Source: Odontocerum albicorne
Lineage: Eukaryota > Arthropoda > Insecta > Trichoptera > Odontoceridae
Reading direction: 5' to 3'
Assembly (NCBI GenBank): GCA_949825065.1
Contig: OX463844.1
Span: forward strand, 29,632,076-29,696,075
DNA: 64,000 bases
The notes under the pieces are model-generated. The model was not told where the DNA came from. It did not search any database and worked only from the letters and a program-made list of their open reading frames with translations. A program made the position numbers and the translations under genes. Positions 1 through 12,768 of the stretch are shown here, piece by piece (the stretch's first letter is position 1; each line of letters starts with the position of its first letter).

Positions 1-260
1 GACTTTCCTTTAGTTCATCTTCTCTCAATTATCTCCGCGACTATAATCTTATCCAGCACATGCACAAAGCACATTAAAATATTTTTTCCGCCTGTTTTTG
101 AAAGTCTTTCGGTAATCTACTTTCGGTCTTGGACGATAGAGGCGTTGTCGCACCTTGACATTTTCCGCCTCCAACACCACATTTTGAATCTACTCGTATC
201 ATGTTTTTTGATTTCCTTTTCATCGTTTCCTACATTCTCATCGTCCATGTTTACACGTCA
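1..260 (-). pseudogene. Possible LINE reverse-transcriptase C-terminal scrap
   Basis: On the minus strand a broken frame includes MWCWRRKMSRCDN (near positions 170-190), followed by degenerate sequence resembling the MWCYRRMLRI-type segment found near the C-terminus of many insect LINE polymerases. Stops interrupt the frame and both ends are undefined. The call rests on one short motif recognised by eye, so it is tentative; the alternative is chance similarity in non-coding DNA. Confidence 0.3.
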
Positions 261-299
261 TATATGTTGAGATTGAGAATACTAGAGACTTAACCAGAC

Positions 300-3130
300 G
301 TATTTTAGTTCATTTTAACGTGGTCCAGTAACAAATTCTTTGTGGGTCAGCATTGATTCAGGAACCATAATTCGGGTAATATTGTTCTAGTATTGTGTCT
401 AAGTTATCCAAACTATAAAAAAATACGATCGTTAGTGTAATACATTCACATGTGAAATTAATTATATAATTTTATAAATTGAAAAAAAATATTTTGAGTT
501 CATAATCATTAAATAACAAACGATGTAATTTGACTGGTGTTGTAGAAAATAATATTGGTATTTTTTGGGGCTTACACCAATAAATCTTTGAAATTTACTA
601 AACATTTTCATTATTAACATTTATATGCGTTTTTTTATTGAAATATGCGTCCTGTATGTATGTAGCTTGCAAAAATATCAATAGGTTTGGAGGTTACCTT
701 AAAATGAATGTATTAAAAATATTAATGTAACACAAAGCACAAACCATTTCTTTTTAATTTCAGGTCTAATACTATAAAAGTATTTATGTGCAGCCTGTAA
801 ATAAACCATTACTTTAATGACTCCTAAAAGCTACGTTAAGAGGACAAGACTTCCGTTTTTTATTCCTTTGGATAGCGAACACAAAATCGCATGTACAAGA
901 CCTTAAACTGTTAGTGAGCAGTAGAGGTAAAAGAAAATACTGTTCGTTAAAATTTCGAAGAATATCTTAAATTTTACAGTTGATAATTTTTTACCGATTA
1001 AAAATCAATTTTTTAAGCCACTAAACTTGAATCATAAAATATATTCAAGAAAAAAATGTGTTTATTTTATTGTTGTGCTTCAACATTAGAGGATTTTAAA
1101 TTTCATACCGTGCATAATTTACATACTTGAAAATGTTTGCAGAATACTCGTTGTCAATGAATTGTCCATTTTGCAATATATTCAAATAATTAAGCACACC
1201 TTAATTGAATTGAGCCTTTAAATATGCCACTTAATGCCTTCGAGCGTGTTGAACCACAACCCAGCCACTTCGAATCCTCGCACATTGTCCCAATATTGCT
1301 AATTTTCACGCGAATATTATTTGACTAAATAATTTTGAACCAAATGTAGAAAAGTGCACACGCCAAACTTAAAATAAGTAATAGTTTAAAAATAAAAAAA
1401 GTGTTTCGCAAAGTGCAAATTTTTTTAAAATGCTCTACTAAGACAAAACCATTCTATCACTATTTCTTAGTAAAACGTGAACATTTTGTTCAAAAATTGG
1501 TTAAACACTATTTAGCGCCTTTGAGAAAAGTTTGCTCTCTAAACAAAGCTACGAGTATATAAATTGTCAAAAATGGATATCTGTGTATATTTTTTCTCTT
1601 GTATGGTACACTTTGACATTTCTGAATTTGTGATTCAAACATTGAATAGTGTGACTGGGAGACAACATTGTCTTCAGTCCTAGTAATCAAGCCATCAAGT
1701 TTAGAAACACTGAATTAGGAACGTAAGTCACGGTTTGTAAGTACAGGTGCAGTTAATACAACTGCACGTGAAGAGACAATACTCGCAGACGTATTCGTGC
1801 AAGCATGATGAGCAATTTTTATTGGACTTTGACCTTTTTCTTACTTTTTTGGAAACCATCAGGATATGAATCTTAAACTCCTGTGAGAAAGTAAGCATTT
1901 ACATGCTAGGCCATGAAGGACGTTAATTAATAACATCATTTATGATAATAAAAATACCAATAAAGTAAATTATAATTGGTATATTTAATAATTGTTTTGG
2001 AATATTCGTTTCTTGAAAAATTTATTGCACATTTGAAAGCTATTGCTGAAGCAAAATCTCATAGCCAAAAATATGCAGTCTCGCAGATAACTTTTCACTT
2101 TGATGAAAGTTTCATCAGCCACCAAGCCCTTTGCCTTCACATTTCAGCGCCTCATCTTATTACAAAATCGTTCCAAGTTGACGAACCTTGGAAAACCTCT
2201 TGGAAATTTTGTTTTAGGTTGTGTAAAATTAAGTTCACTCTAAAACTTTCCTGTTATAAAGGTTGTTCGAGGGAGATTCTCATCAAATCTCAATGATATT
2301 GAGGTGAAACGGTGGTTCATTTAATCCTTTTCACTGCTGTCTTATTATATTTGCATATTACTAAGATTTCTCTTTTCCTTTATTAACCATAGCCAATACT
2401 TTTAAGTTTTCATATCATTGTTAGTTATCTATATTTATTTTAAATATTATCATCATTCATGTGAGGTTTTATAGTTTAAAAAAATGGGTGCATTATTTTT
2501 TCAATAAGATTTTACATTTGTTTTTTTCTTGATAAATCAGTAAACAAATGAATTAGTCCCCAATAAAATATTAAGGGTTGATTGTTTTTGTTTCATTTTA
2601 CTTGTTTTAAGTTAAAAGAAAATTTTGTGTACAGAATAATGAAAAAAATATCTAATTAATTGCGGTAGTTACTATTTGAGTAACTTCGACTTTTCAGTTT
2701 TTTTTAAAACGGCCGATATAAATTTTCAGTTTTATTATTTACTTGGGCAATGAAAAAAGGCGAAACGAATAACAACTAAAGAGAGAAATTGGAGAGAGGA
2801 GATATTGGGAAACTTATAGCAAACCAAATGGACATCGGATTTTCTAATATGTATAACTGATTTTGTATCAAAATGTAATTTGTTTTTGTATTAAACTTAT
2901 TAGATGGTAGATTATGTGTAAGTTGTATATTTTAGTTTATAATTTTTTAAGCATATTTTACAATACATTTCGTGTTTTAAATCAAAATCATTGAACAATT
3001 TATTTCTTGTCTGAAATTTTAGTTCATATTTTTTAAATTCTTATACATGAATATTATAAAATGAGTGCTGATATGGCGTACTCAAAACTGAGCTAGAATG
3101 CTATTTGTAAATTGATAATAATTTAAAATG
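300..3130. other. AT-rich non-coding stretch
   Basis: This stretch is strongly AT-rich, with homopolymer runs and frequent stops on both strands. Short open frames (for example plus-strand 1976-2296, 106 codons) show no recognisable domain, membrane pattern or codon bias. I see no RNA gene or clear repeat boundary. It is probably intergenic or intronic. Confidence 0.6.
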
Positions 3131-3139
3131 TGACATTTC

Positions 3140-3460
3140 AGCCTGAAAGGAAAAGTAAATAATGCTGTAGAAATACGTGCACTGAGAAGAATATTTGGGG
3201 TGACAATGAACGACAAAATAAAGAATGGAGCGATTAAAGATGAACGTAAATTAAGGGCTTATACCCAGAAAAGCACTCTGAGATGGTTTGGGCTTGTCAA
3301 ACGAATGAAGAAAGAAATACTAATTAAACAAATTTATAGTGCAAATGTGAGTGGAAGGCGTGGTTGAGGAAGACCGAGAAAAATATGGTTGGATTTAGTG
3401 TATAATATTTTGAGTTGCACGAGAAGGTGTATGGATATAAAATAAGTGAAATATGTGTCT
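3140..3460 (+). pseudogene. LINE 3' fragment (RTE-like 'KQIY.ANV' family)
   Basis: The plus strand reads LRRIFGVTMNDKIKNGAI, then TLRWFGLVKRM, KQIYSANVSG, a stop, and GRPRKIWLD. This order matches the C-terminus of a widespread insect non-LTR retrotransposon polymerase whose family pattern is RW(F/Y)GH.RM...KQIY.ANV..GRGRPRK. It is the downstream end only, 5'-truncated and interrupted by a stop, so it is a dead copy. Related fragments occur near 12.2, 30.8, 43.5, 43.8, 51.2, 58.1 and 59.7 kb in this window. Confidence 0.75.
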
Positions 3461-3889
3461 CACGATACTATGCGTCTTACTTTACATGATTCAAAATGAT
3501 ATGAAAAATTATTGTGTTATTTCAATTTGTTTTAGAAACGTAAGTTTTTGTTGATTCTCATTTAATTTTCTTCATAAAACGATATTATATTTATCAGCGC
3601 AGATTCCAAGTTTGTGGTAGAAACAGTTTTATATACTTTGAGTGAGAACATTTTCAGTTGTGTTCTGATCTCGGACTTTTCAATTACATTATGACGTGAT
3701 TTCAGTCGAAGCTTACTCTGTCTCAAGAGCTTAAGAATGCATGATTGCAGAGAGATAAATTGAAAATCTCAAAGTGGTTTAAAATATCGAATTTTCTATC
3801 TTTACTCACTTAAATAAAGTGTTCTCATTAATTTATCACAAGTTTTGGCATTGATCTTGTAGAATTACATAATAGAATATTTAATTATA

Positions 3890-4025
3890 AATAACTTTGT
3901 TTTTCCACTAATTACGTTTATCCCTCCTACACGTGTTTAAACCTCTTATACCGAAGTTCTCTTTTGGGGGAATAATCCCGGTTTGTGACGAGAGCTGTGC
4001 TTATATCAAACCGGTGTTATGTTAC
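3890..4025 (+). repeat. Dispersed short repeat, copy 1
   Basis: The sequence around TCCCGGTTTGTGACGA, followed by GTGTTATGTTAC, recurs in reverse orientation at about 6790-6910 and in plus orientation near 52735-52825. Similarity extends over roughly 100 bases with several short indels. It contains no coding potential and no obvious terminal repeats. It may be the tail or core of an uncharacterised short transposable element. Confidence 0.5.
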
Positions 4026-4339
4026 TTTACTATAAACCAGCCACATCAAAAGTGTGTGTGGTGGAATTTCGTAATGATTTAAATTTTAATAAAACAATTC
4101 AAATATATTTTTTCAATATTTCTTAGAATTTGACAATATCAATGCAGAGAAAAAAAATTCAAGAGGAGTGAAACATTTTGCATTCTTTGGTAATGACAAT
4201 TTTTTGGTTTTTGCTGATTTAATATTTTTATGTGTTTTTCTAAAGTTTATAATTCATTGTTTAATATAATTTTTGTTACGGTTGTATAACTTAAACCTTA
4301 ATCTTTTTTTAATTCTAATTTGTCTCTATTATATGGTTT

Positions 4340-5826
4340 AGAAATTCTGAGTGGTTGCCTCAAGGTTAGTGTTCCATCATGAATCCAATAATACATTCCC
4401 TCATGAGCAATATGGATTTAGGACAAGACACAACACGGTCCAGCATCTTACCCGTGTCGTGGAAGACGTGTCGACGGGCTTCAATAGGAACAGAAGTACT
4501 GGCATGGTACTGCTGGACCTTGAGAAGGTTTTTGATACTGTCTGGCACGATGCCCTTCTACACAAACTTCTTCTTACTGGCACTCTACTCTATCTTGTGA
4601 AACTACTTCAGTCCTACCTTTCCAATAGAAGTTTTACAGTCACCACTCATCATTCTACGTCATCCGCCAGGCCCATCTTTATGGGTGTCCCCAAGGCAGT
4701 ATATTTGGACCATGTCTATTTAACATCTACACACACGACATACCTACTCCCCCAAACTGTAAGCTCGCACTCTTTGCTGACAATGTGGCATGCTACGCAT
4801 CGTCACTCAAGGTGGATCGAGCTGGTCGCCGTCTTCAGATTGCTCTTGAGATCCTTGAGAAATACTACCAGGACTGGAGGCTCAAAATCAATGACGTCAA
4901 AACTGAGGCCATCTTGTTCTCCCGCAAAATCGAGAAAATAGTGCCGTCGATGCCCTTATTCATCGATGGTTGCCTGGTTGAGTAGCAGGATGTGGTTAAA
5001 TACCTTGGCCTGCACCTCGACCGGCGACTGACGGGGAAAACCCATCTGAATACCATCAGACAGAAGGGTCACAAGGGCATAGGGGCTATCAGTTCGATAT
5101 TTCATCGACGCAGCTTCCTTTCACCCAAAAATAAGCTCCTCCTCTATAAAACCCTTCTTCGTCCTATCTTGACCTTTGCTACACCCGTTTGTAGTAATGT
5201 GAGCAACACGGATCACCTGAAACTCCAGAGAGTGTAGAACAAGGCATTCAAGATATCTTTTAACACCCATCCCAGAACAAACCTTACCCGATTTCACGTC
5301 GAACAGCGAGAAGAAACCCTACAATACCACATCCTCGCTTGGACCGTGAAGTTCTATAAAAGTCAACAAAATCACAGCAATCCCTTAGTCGCTGTCAACA
5401 AAATCACAGCAATCCCTTAGTCGGGGGCTTACGAGAGTAAATCCGACCTACCCTTCCGTTGTAAGCACAAGCTCCCGAAGCATTATCTGTTGCCTGACTA
5501 GTCCACCTACAGTATTAGCTGGGACGACCAAGGTCTGAGTGAATGTAATGGAATACAAGTAGCCTGAACGAGTGGACTTGTTTTTGCGAAATAATTAGTG
5601 TAAGAATTGTTATTTAGTTGTAAGTAGTATGTAGGTGTTAATTATTTCTAAGAAATCATATATTAAGATTGTAAAAAGTAAAATAAAATGACATGTAGGA
5701 AAATAAGATTAAGTAAGTTAATAAATTATAACAAATAATTAAGATTAGTTAAGTAATAAATGTGTATATAGGTATAGCCTTGACAAATGTTTATACAATA
5801 TTTTACTTTGTTTAATAAAAAAAAAT
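4340..5826 (+). mobile_element. Jockey-type LINE, 5'-truncated and degenerate
   Basis: A reverse-transcriptase coding remnant spreads over shifted plus-strand frames. The first part (about 4395-4690) carries QYGFRTRHNT, GMVLLDLEKVFDTVWH and LQSYLSNRSF, typical RT blocks of Jockey-clade LINEs. A frame change leads to LALFADNVACYAS at about 4762-4800, where the second catalytic Asp of the usual F/YADD box is Asn. Further on come NDVKTEAILFS, VKYLGLHLDRRL and LLYKTLLRPILTF. In-frame stops and frameshifts show it is inactive. A 3' untranslated tail ends in an A-rich run after ATAAAA at about 5812-5826, as expected for target-primed insertion. The endonuclease and 5' part are missing. A short direct duplication sits at about 5362-5425. 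Confidence 0.85.
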
Positions 5827-5829
5827 CTG

Positions 5830-7340
5830 AAAACTTGTAATTTGATATATTGAAAAATTATGACTAGATTAATGAGTAATGCTGCCCTATTCCTACAAAA
5901 TTATTAAGTAAATGATGCCATTCAAGGTGATGATATATGCTAAGAAAACTTGCAACTATCTATGAGGAAAATAAATCATCCACCTAGCTGTACCATATCA
6001 AGATATACTTAACTAAATTGTGATTATCAGTAAACATCTTATTCTGTAAATTTTTCATAAACATATTAGATAAACATTTAAATATTTTATGGTCCATAAA
6101 TAAGCTGTTTGTTTACATATCAACCTTTTCCTGAAATTCAAAATGGTTTTGCATTAAATATAAATCAAAAAGTTCATACATTTCCTGTGTGACTTTGTTT
6201 CAATACCAATCTCATTTAAATTTTCTTTCAGTAATACTTTCCATTACTCCACCGACACATTAAAGAATAAGTTAACATCAAGGTAAACTAATTTTACATT
6301 GTTCAGTACAGTAAATTTTTTTATGCAGTCAATCAACTCAAATTAATTCCGTACAGTGCAGGTGTATGAATCTAATTTTTTTGGTGGTTTTGGTGTGCAG
6401 AATGTGTTTGTGAAATTATATAATATATATTAAAATGAAACAAAGAAATATAGGCACTAGAGTACAAGAGCGTAGGCGTTGTCTATCAAATAATGGCTTT
6501 CTTCAGAATTTTCGAACTATATAATAAAGACAAATCATAATTTCAAAGATTGCAAGGTTAAAATTTTATTTACGTCAAAAACAGAAACTAAAGAAATACA
6601 CATACTTATGAGCAAAAACGAAAAAGTAATTAATACCCAAAGAATGCAAAAGGTTACATACTACTTTATATTTTTCTTCTGCAATAATACTGTCGAATCC
6701 TAAGAAAAATTTGTTTAAAATACTGTAGTAATTCACTGAAATTCAAATATTTATCTCAAATATACCATATATTTTGATATAAGTGGTCCATTGTTATGTT
6801 ACAAGATACCAGTCTGATAAAATCACTGATGTCGTAACAAACCGGGAACGGGATAGGAGGTAGAAACATATGTAGCGGGGAGTAATGTAATTAGTGGTAT
6901 AAGAAAGAAAATTAAAACCTTTCCAATAAGTTCGCATTTTGAAAAACATATTTCTTAACTAAAAATATATGAGTATATTTATGGCGAACAAATTCACTGC
7001 AGGAGTACTTAAGTTTCAGTGTTGTATAAACAGTAAAAACCTTTTGAGGGTTATATATCATTTGAATTTCCAAATCGGAAATCTAATATATGTGATAACG
7101 TAAAGAATTTCAATTTACCGATCGCAAAAAGGTGGTCTTGAATACTTTAAAACATGTTATTCATAAGAACATTCTTCGATTTTATACAAAGCATTCGTAA
7201 TACAAGGCAAATTATTTTTCTGTCGGCACCATGCCCTAGTAGTTAAACAGTCAAGTATTTGGCTTAGCGCCAAGTATTCTACGGTTTGTTTCCTGAAGAA
7301 CTCCTTGCTCCCATGCTTGCTGCACTATTGGTCCTTTTAT
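5830..7340. other. AT-rich non-coding stretch
   Basis: No coding frame or RNA gene is visible apart from the reverse copy of a dispersed repeat at 6790-6910, listed separately. Base composition is extremely AT-rich with simple runs. Confidence 0.55.
6790..6910 (-). repeat. Dispersed short repeat, copy 2 (reverse)
   Basis: The reverse complement reads CCACTAATTACATTACTCC, then TCCCGGTTTGTTACGA and CTTGTAACATAAC. It aligns by eye with the plus-strand copy at 3890-4025. Together they form an inverted pair about 2.8 kb apart. Confidence 0.5.
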
Positions 7341-7344
7341 TCAT

Positions 7345-8030
7345 TTAAGGAGGCATTCTACTCTAGAAATTCGATTTTTTTTGCATATTCTTCAAGTTTA
7401 GACCTTTAAAAATATGTCCTCAAAAGGAAATTTAAAAATTCTCAATATTTACGAAGTTATAGCTATAAATGAGGCAACAATTACGACGCGCCGGAATGAC
7501 TCGGACAATAATCTCAAAACTTTAAACGCGTTTTTCTCGAAACTACTTTTTCAACCTGGTCGACATAAAATCTTAAGTTTTATTCAACCGATTGCTTTCA
7601 AGTTTAGTATAAAACTTACATAAATATTTTTATATCGTTTCTACCTAGATAAAATTTTTTTTTTCTATTTAAAAAAAAAAAAAAATAAAAAAAAGGGTAA
7701 AAAATGGTTTTTTTTTCAGACAGCCGCCATTTTACGATTTTTTTTTTCTCTTTGGTACCAACTATAGCGACATTATTTTTTATCAAGAAACTGTGATTTT
7801 TGTTTCAGATTTACAAAAATACTAATCATGTCTACCAGCTCACCCCCTTTTTTACAAGATATAACAGCTGATAACATTTTGAGTTTTTTTTTCAAAAATT
7901 TTTTTTGTACAATCTCAAATCATCAATAAAAAAAGTGTAAAAGATGTATACGAAAAATGTTTTTAGTTTTTTTTATTTAGTCTGAAAAAACGCCCGAAAT
8001 TCATGCTTCTGGAGTAGAATACTCCCTTAA
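7345..8030. mobile_element. TTAA-flanked non-autonomous inverted-repeat element
   Basis: The left end reads TTAA then GGAGGCATTCTACTCTAGAA. The reverse complement of the right end reads TTAA then GGGAGTATTCTACTCCAGAA, so the terminal inverted repeats match at 16 of 20 positions. TTAA at 7345-7348 and 8027-8030 would be the duplicated target. The interior is AT-rich, with long A and T runs and a 69-codon open frame (7414-7623) of no recognisable family, so no transposase is encoded. TTAA duplication is the hallmark of piggyBac, but classical piggyBac ends begin CCY after TTAA while these begin GG, so the parent family is unclear. Confidence 0.65.
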
Positions 8031-8155
8031 ATTAGTGATTACACTGGCGCGGCGCTTATTAGCTCCCAAACATACACGAACTCCGCGGTTTATTTGATAC
8101 TATACCTGTCTTCCAGCCCTGGAATTGCGGGCTTGATCCTCGCTGAAAAGACTAG

Positions 8156-8207
8156 AATTATTTAAAAAAAAACAGCGAGGATCCTCACTGCTTTTTTTTA
8201 AATAATT
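8156..8207. repeat. 26-bp-arm palindrome centred on GGATCC
   Basis: Two 26-base arms (8156-8181 and 8182-8207) are inverted copies meeting at GGATCC with no spacer. They differ at two positions, both of which would give wobble pairs in RNA. A third copy of the CCTCGCTG part lies about 25 bases upstream. It can form a long hairpin or cruciform; its function is unknown. Confidence 0.6.
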
Positions 8208-8209
8208 AT

Positions 8210-9340
8210 AGTATGATTTTCGTTTAAGATCTCTTTAACGTGTTTGTGATAAACTAAAAATGATTTCCACATTGCAATAATCTCACCAGATTATATTTTA
8301 TACATTGAAAGTGTTAAAACAATATATACCAGTAACGTTCTTGGGGTGGGTGATAGTTGACACAAAACAGCGCTTTGTTTTAATATAACCTTTGTAAGTA
8401 TTATATTCATGAATAATGCAATCAAATATCATAATATACATTGCTAATATTTTTGGATAAATGAAAATTTTACTCTCGTATTTTATTATTTGAAAAGATC
8501 AAAAATTTTCCACCTTTTTAAGTTGTTCGCTATCAGGAGCGATCTTATCCCCGTTAACGATTCCCAAGGATACTTTATCGCAACAGAGAGTTTTATGATT
8601 CAAGATAAAATATATTGCGAAGTAGAGTTTTCAACCCCGTTTTTAATATCTCTTTCGCCATCTGTTTGCATCTTAACTGTTCTACAGAAATAAACGTGCT
8701 AAGATGGACAAATAAAAGGATGCCATATTGTTTTATGTAGCATTTAACTTACTTATTCAGATGAGAATATAGAGACAAGCTAGTAAAATATTTAAATAAT
8801 ATCTTAGCGAAGCTGAAAACGAATGCCTATATTTAGATTAAATATTCAATGTCTTAAGTTTTCAGGGAATTGAAAATTTAGTTTGCACGATGTGAATTGC
8901 TGAAAGTGTTTCATAATGGTAAGATTTGTTTAAATTTTTCTTAAATGTCTTTAAATCTCTGCCACGCAATAAAAATATAAAATCTATTAAAACGATCAAA
9001 AGTTTTTGCTTAATTTTTTTTAATCTATCCAATAGATTTTTAATTTTATTACTTTAGGGTTATCTTTCAAAGCAACTAGAGCAGAGAAACACTTAGTACA
9101 TGATTACCTATTTAAAATATTTGAGAAGTGAAATATATTTAAAAATTTAGACGTGTAAAATAAAAAGATAAAAGAAAACCAAACTTTTTCTAACATTTTT
9201 GTCCAGAAAAGGGGAGAGAGAAAGGAACGGTAAAAGGCTGAATAATAAGGAAGCACACAATAATTTTTAATAAAACATTGTATTGTTTATTAAAACACTT
9301 GTTTCATTCTTTTTGGGAGGTTATAACAAAACTTATGATG
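8210..9340. other. AT-rich non-coding stretch
   Basis: The only open frames are short (for example plus 8490-8693, 67 codons) and unrecognised. I see nothing else in it. Confidence 0.5.
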
Positions 9341-9344
9341 GTAT

Positions 9345-9640
9345 ATGAACACTTAATATGGTACATACTATACACAATACATCTAAAGCCGAATGTGTTA
9401 CTTTCACATATCGGTAGATTTTATATATAAAGGTTTTATTGTAGTTCGTTTCCCTTGGTAAGTTTTTATTGGTGTCTTACCAAATATGTTTTTCTGTGAA
9501 GTACCTAATCTTATTACCGCAGCCACTACCTTCCTATCCTTATAATCTTGTATATTTTGATTTTGTGGTATTTTTGGTCTATCAATAATAGTGGGTTCGA
9601 GTTCCGAGCAAGAACGCTCTTGACCCGTTCTTATATTTTT
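9345..9640 (+). repeat. LINE 3'-tail-like dispersed repeat, copy 1
   Basis: This segment shares an ordered set of blocks with 55300-55600: GTAGTTCGT, TCCCTTG.TAAGTTTTATT, ATATGTTTTTCT, ACTACTTCCTATCCT-like, TGTCAATAATTGTG-like, and a paired AGAACGC..CTTG end. Because the 55.3 kb copy directly follows LINE protein-coding remnants, this one is best read as a detached 3' untranslated tail of the same LINE family. Neither boundary is certain. Confidence 0.5.
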
Positions 9641-11590
9641 CCTTCGATAAAAATCACATTATTTCCAAAACAATTGTCTATAAACAGAAAGGGTTTCTTT
9701 TTTTCATTAAACATAACAAAAACAGTAACAAAAGCGAAATTGAATTTTCAAAAGAAAAAAATAAGTAAAGCAGGAAAATTGCAAAAACAAATTACATCCC
9801 CGAAGGTATTGCCACATTTCAAATATTTACGGCAGTCGTGAAATTTTATATTTTTCAGCTTTTTCCCAAACACAATAAAGGTAAACAATATTATTTAAGA
9901 GCCCATTATATTACTCGCTGTCTATAAAAATGGAAACTCTCACACGTTGTATGACGGGAGGTGGGTAGTAGTAGGTAGTAGTGAATTCCCAGTTATGTAT
10001 ACCGAAAGAAATATATTTTGATGAAGATATTCAGAGAATTGGAAATTGAAATGTTATCGCTATACATTCGTGGAAAACGATCAATCAATACGGAATAATA
10101 AAATTTTTGACGGCTTTCTCCTGATTGTATAATAAATACGAAATTTCTAGCGAGAGAGAAAAAAAGAATCGTTCTATCTTAAATTTGCCTGGTTTACTTT
10201 CATATTTATTATTTTCTTTTAAGTGTGTTTTTTCATCGTATTATTTTTTTCATTTTATGTACTAGTGTGAAAATACGTGAAACAATTTTATGTATTTTTG
10301 TTCTCTTTTCTCAAAACCTTTACGCCTAATAATACTTATTTTATTTTATTTATGGATGATGTACCTTTTTTATTGCGTCATAATTTATCTTTAAATTAGT
10401 TTGATTTATTCCCGTGTTTTCTAGTTGTTTTAACTAGTCGTAATAATAAGCTTTCTTATCCAAGCGCTACACAACATGATATAATTGTGCTAGGTACTGA
10501 TCCTTTGGGATGCGTATTAAGCTGAGTCCTTCTGGATCTCAGTACATAAAACACCTTATTGAAGCAAAGTGAGCAAATTGGCTTGGTAATTTTTATGATG
10601 CTTTTGGGGGTTTTCGACTATATCGCAAAAAAAAAAACTTTATAAGTGTTGGTCTTCTTTTTCTCTATTAGAAAATGGAGTTTAAGAAAATACTGAAAAA
10701 AATACTAAAACTTGCCTTTTCACAATCAATTTGAAATTGGAAAAAAAATCGAAGTATTTTTCTCATTACTATACTTACGTGCAAAATATTTTTAAAATTC
10801 CAAGAAAAATACTTGCTGTTTTCACACTTCCTTTTCGGATAGCAATCCCATAAACGTTTCTAAGAAAAGTACTAGATTTCGTTTTCCCGTAGACAAAACA
10901 AATAATATCTACCAAATACATAGATTTTATAAGGCAACAAATTTATACTAAATACAAACAGTGGAATTCTTAATTAAGTTATTTCTCTTAATTATGTGTA
11001 ATTATAGTATAAGGATAGACATTGTTTTTATCATTCAAATATTTTGTCTTTTAATTTAGAACATTTTTATGAATACATTTGAATTTAAATTCTTATTTTT
11101 TTCATAATTATAAGTAGAAAATACGTTTTATGAAAATGAAAGTGCAAAATGTTGACAACCACAAATTTTAAGTTGAGTTGAAATATTAGATCTAGAGATA
11201 CAAAATCTTTTACACCCTCCATTGTCTAGTACTTTTCTTCTATTCCCTGGCTATTTATACATTCGGAGATCAATGGAGTTAACCGTTATCATGACAGGGC
11301 TGTCCATTTTTATATATTTTTTTTATTATTATATAAACTATAAATTATTAAATATATTTTATTATTTCTTTGCACAAAAAAATGGTTAGTCGTTATCTCT
11401 TTGAACTATTCGTAAGCTTTTAACTATAAAATAATAAAAAAATCTTGTTTCTATCAACGATTTCCTGGTTTATTATTATTTTTCCTCAAAATTTAAACAT
11501 TTCGTTTTTTTATAAAATTTGTATAACTAAAATTAAAACAATCAAGGAGCCATCTTCATATTTTGAAAAACGTATTTTTTATTTCATATG
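9640..11590. other. AT-rich non-coding stretch
   Basis: No gene is supported. A slightly more GC-balanced patch around 9960-10100 has a GTAGTAGGTAGTAG microsatellite-like run but no open frame of note. Confidence 0.5.
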
Positions 11591-12030
<440 letters not shown>

Positions 12031-12230
12031 NNNNNNNNNNNNNNNNNNNNNNNNNNNNNNNNNNNNNNNNNNNNNNNNNNNNNNNNNNNNNNNNNNNNNN
12101 NNNNNNNNNNNNNNNNNNNNNNNNNNNNNNNNNNNNNNNNNNNNNNNNNNNNNNNNNNNNNNNNNNNNNNNNNNNNNNNNNNNNNNNNNNNNNNNNNNNN
12201 NNNNNNNNNNNNNNNNNNNNNNNNNNNNNN
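12031..12230. other. Assembly gap (200 N)
   Basis: Exactly 200 unknown bases. The round number suggests a scaffolding placeholder, not a measured distance. It probably hides more TA repeat and the 5' part of the LINE fragment that begins immediately after it. Confidence 0.98.
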
Positions 12231-12660
12231 GGATTGGGATATGCTGATGATGCGATAGTATTAGCGGAGAATGGAGATAAATGAAGTATAATAAGTAGAT
12301 TTAATGAGAGATGCGAAGATAATGATCGGATAATAAATTGTGCGGAAGTAAAAGTCATGGCGATAGAAAAGCATGAGTAGGAAAGTAATTGCGGTATATG
12401 AGTAAGCAATAAAATATTAGAACAAGTTAAGTAATTATGCTATTTAGGTAGTGTTTTTCTCAGACAATGGAAGAGTTATGAGAGATATCAGCATTAAAAC
12501 ATCTATGTTTATATCGAACCGCGTAGTATCAAAATTTGCTGAGATGATAGTCCACTATAGTGTTCTAGTACCGACTTTGATGTATGGAAGGGAAACGTGG
12601 ACGCGTAAAACTACGAGCTGAATAAATGGTGTAAAAACGCATGCACTGAGTAAAATACAT
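12231..12660 (+). pseudogene. LINE RT fragment with YADD box
   Basis: Directly after the gap the plus strand reads GLGYADDAIVLAENGDK, the catalytic YADD motif of a reverse transcriptase, followed by a stop. Further downstream, in shifted or interrupted frames, are SNKILEQVK, LCYLGSVF and VLVPTLMYGRETW, matching the connection region of the RTE-like family whose C-terminus is seen at 3.1 and 59.7 kb. It is broken by several stops and is inactive. Confidence 0.8.
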
Positions 12661-12768
12661 GGGATGGCTTGACAGGGAAACGACTTCGTGGTATATACAC
12701 AAGTATGTATAGTATAACATATTACAATTATTATTTTTGAAAATGCAAGAAGTATTTCTTACAAAAAA

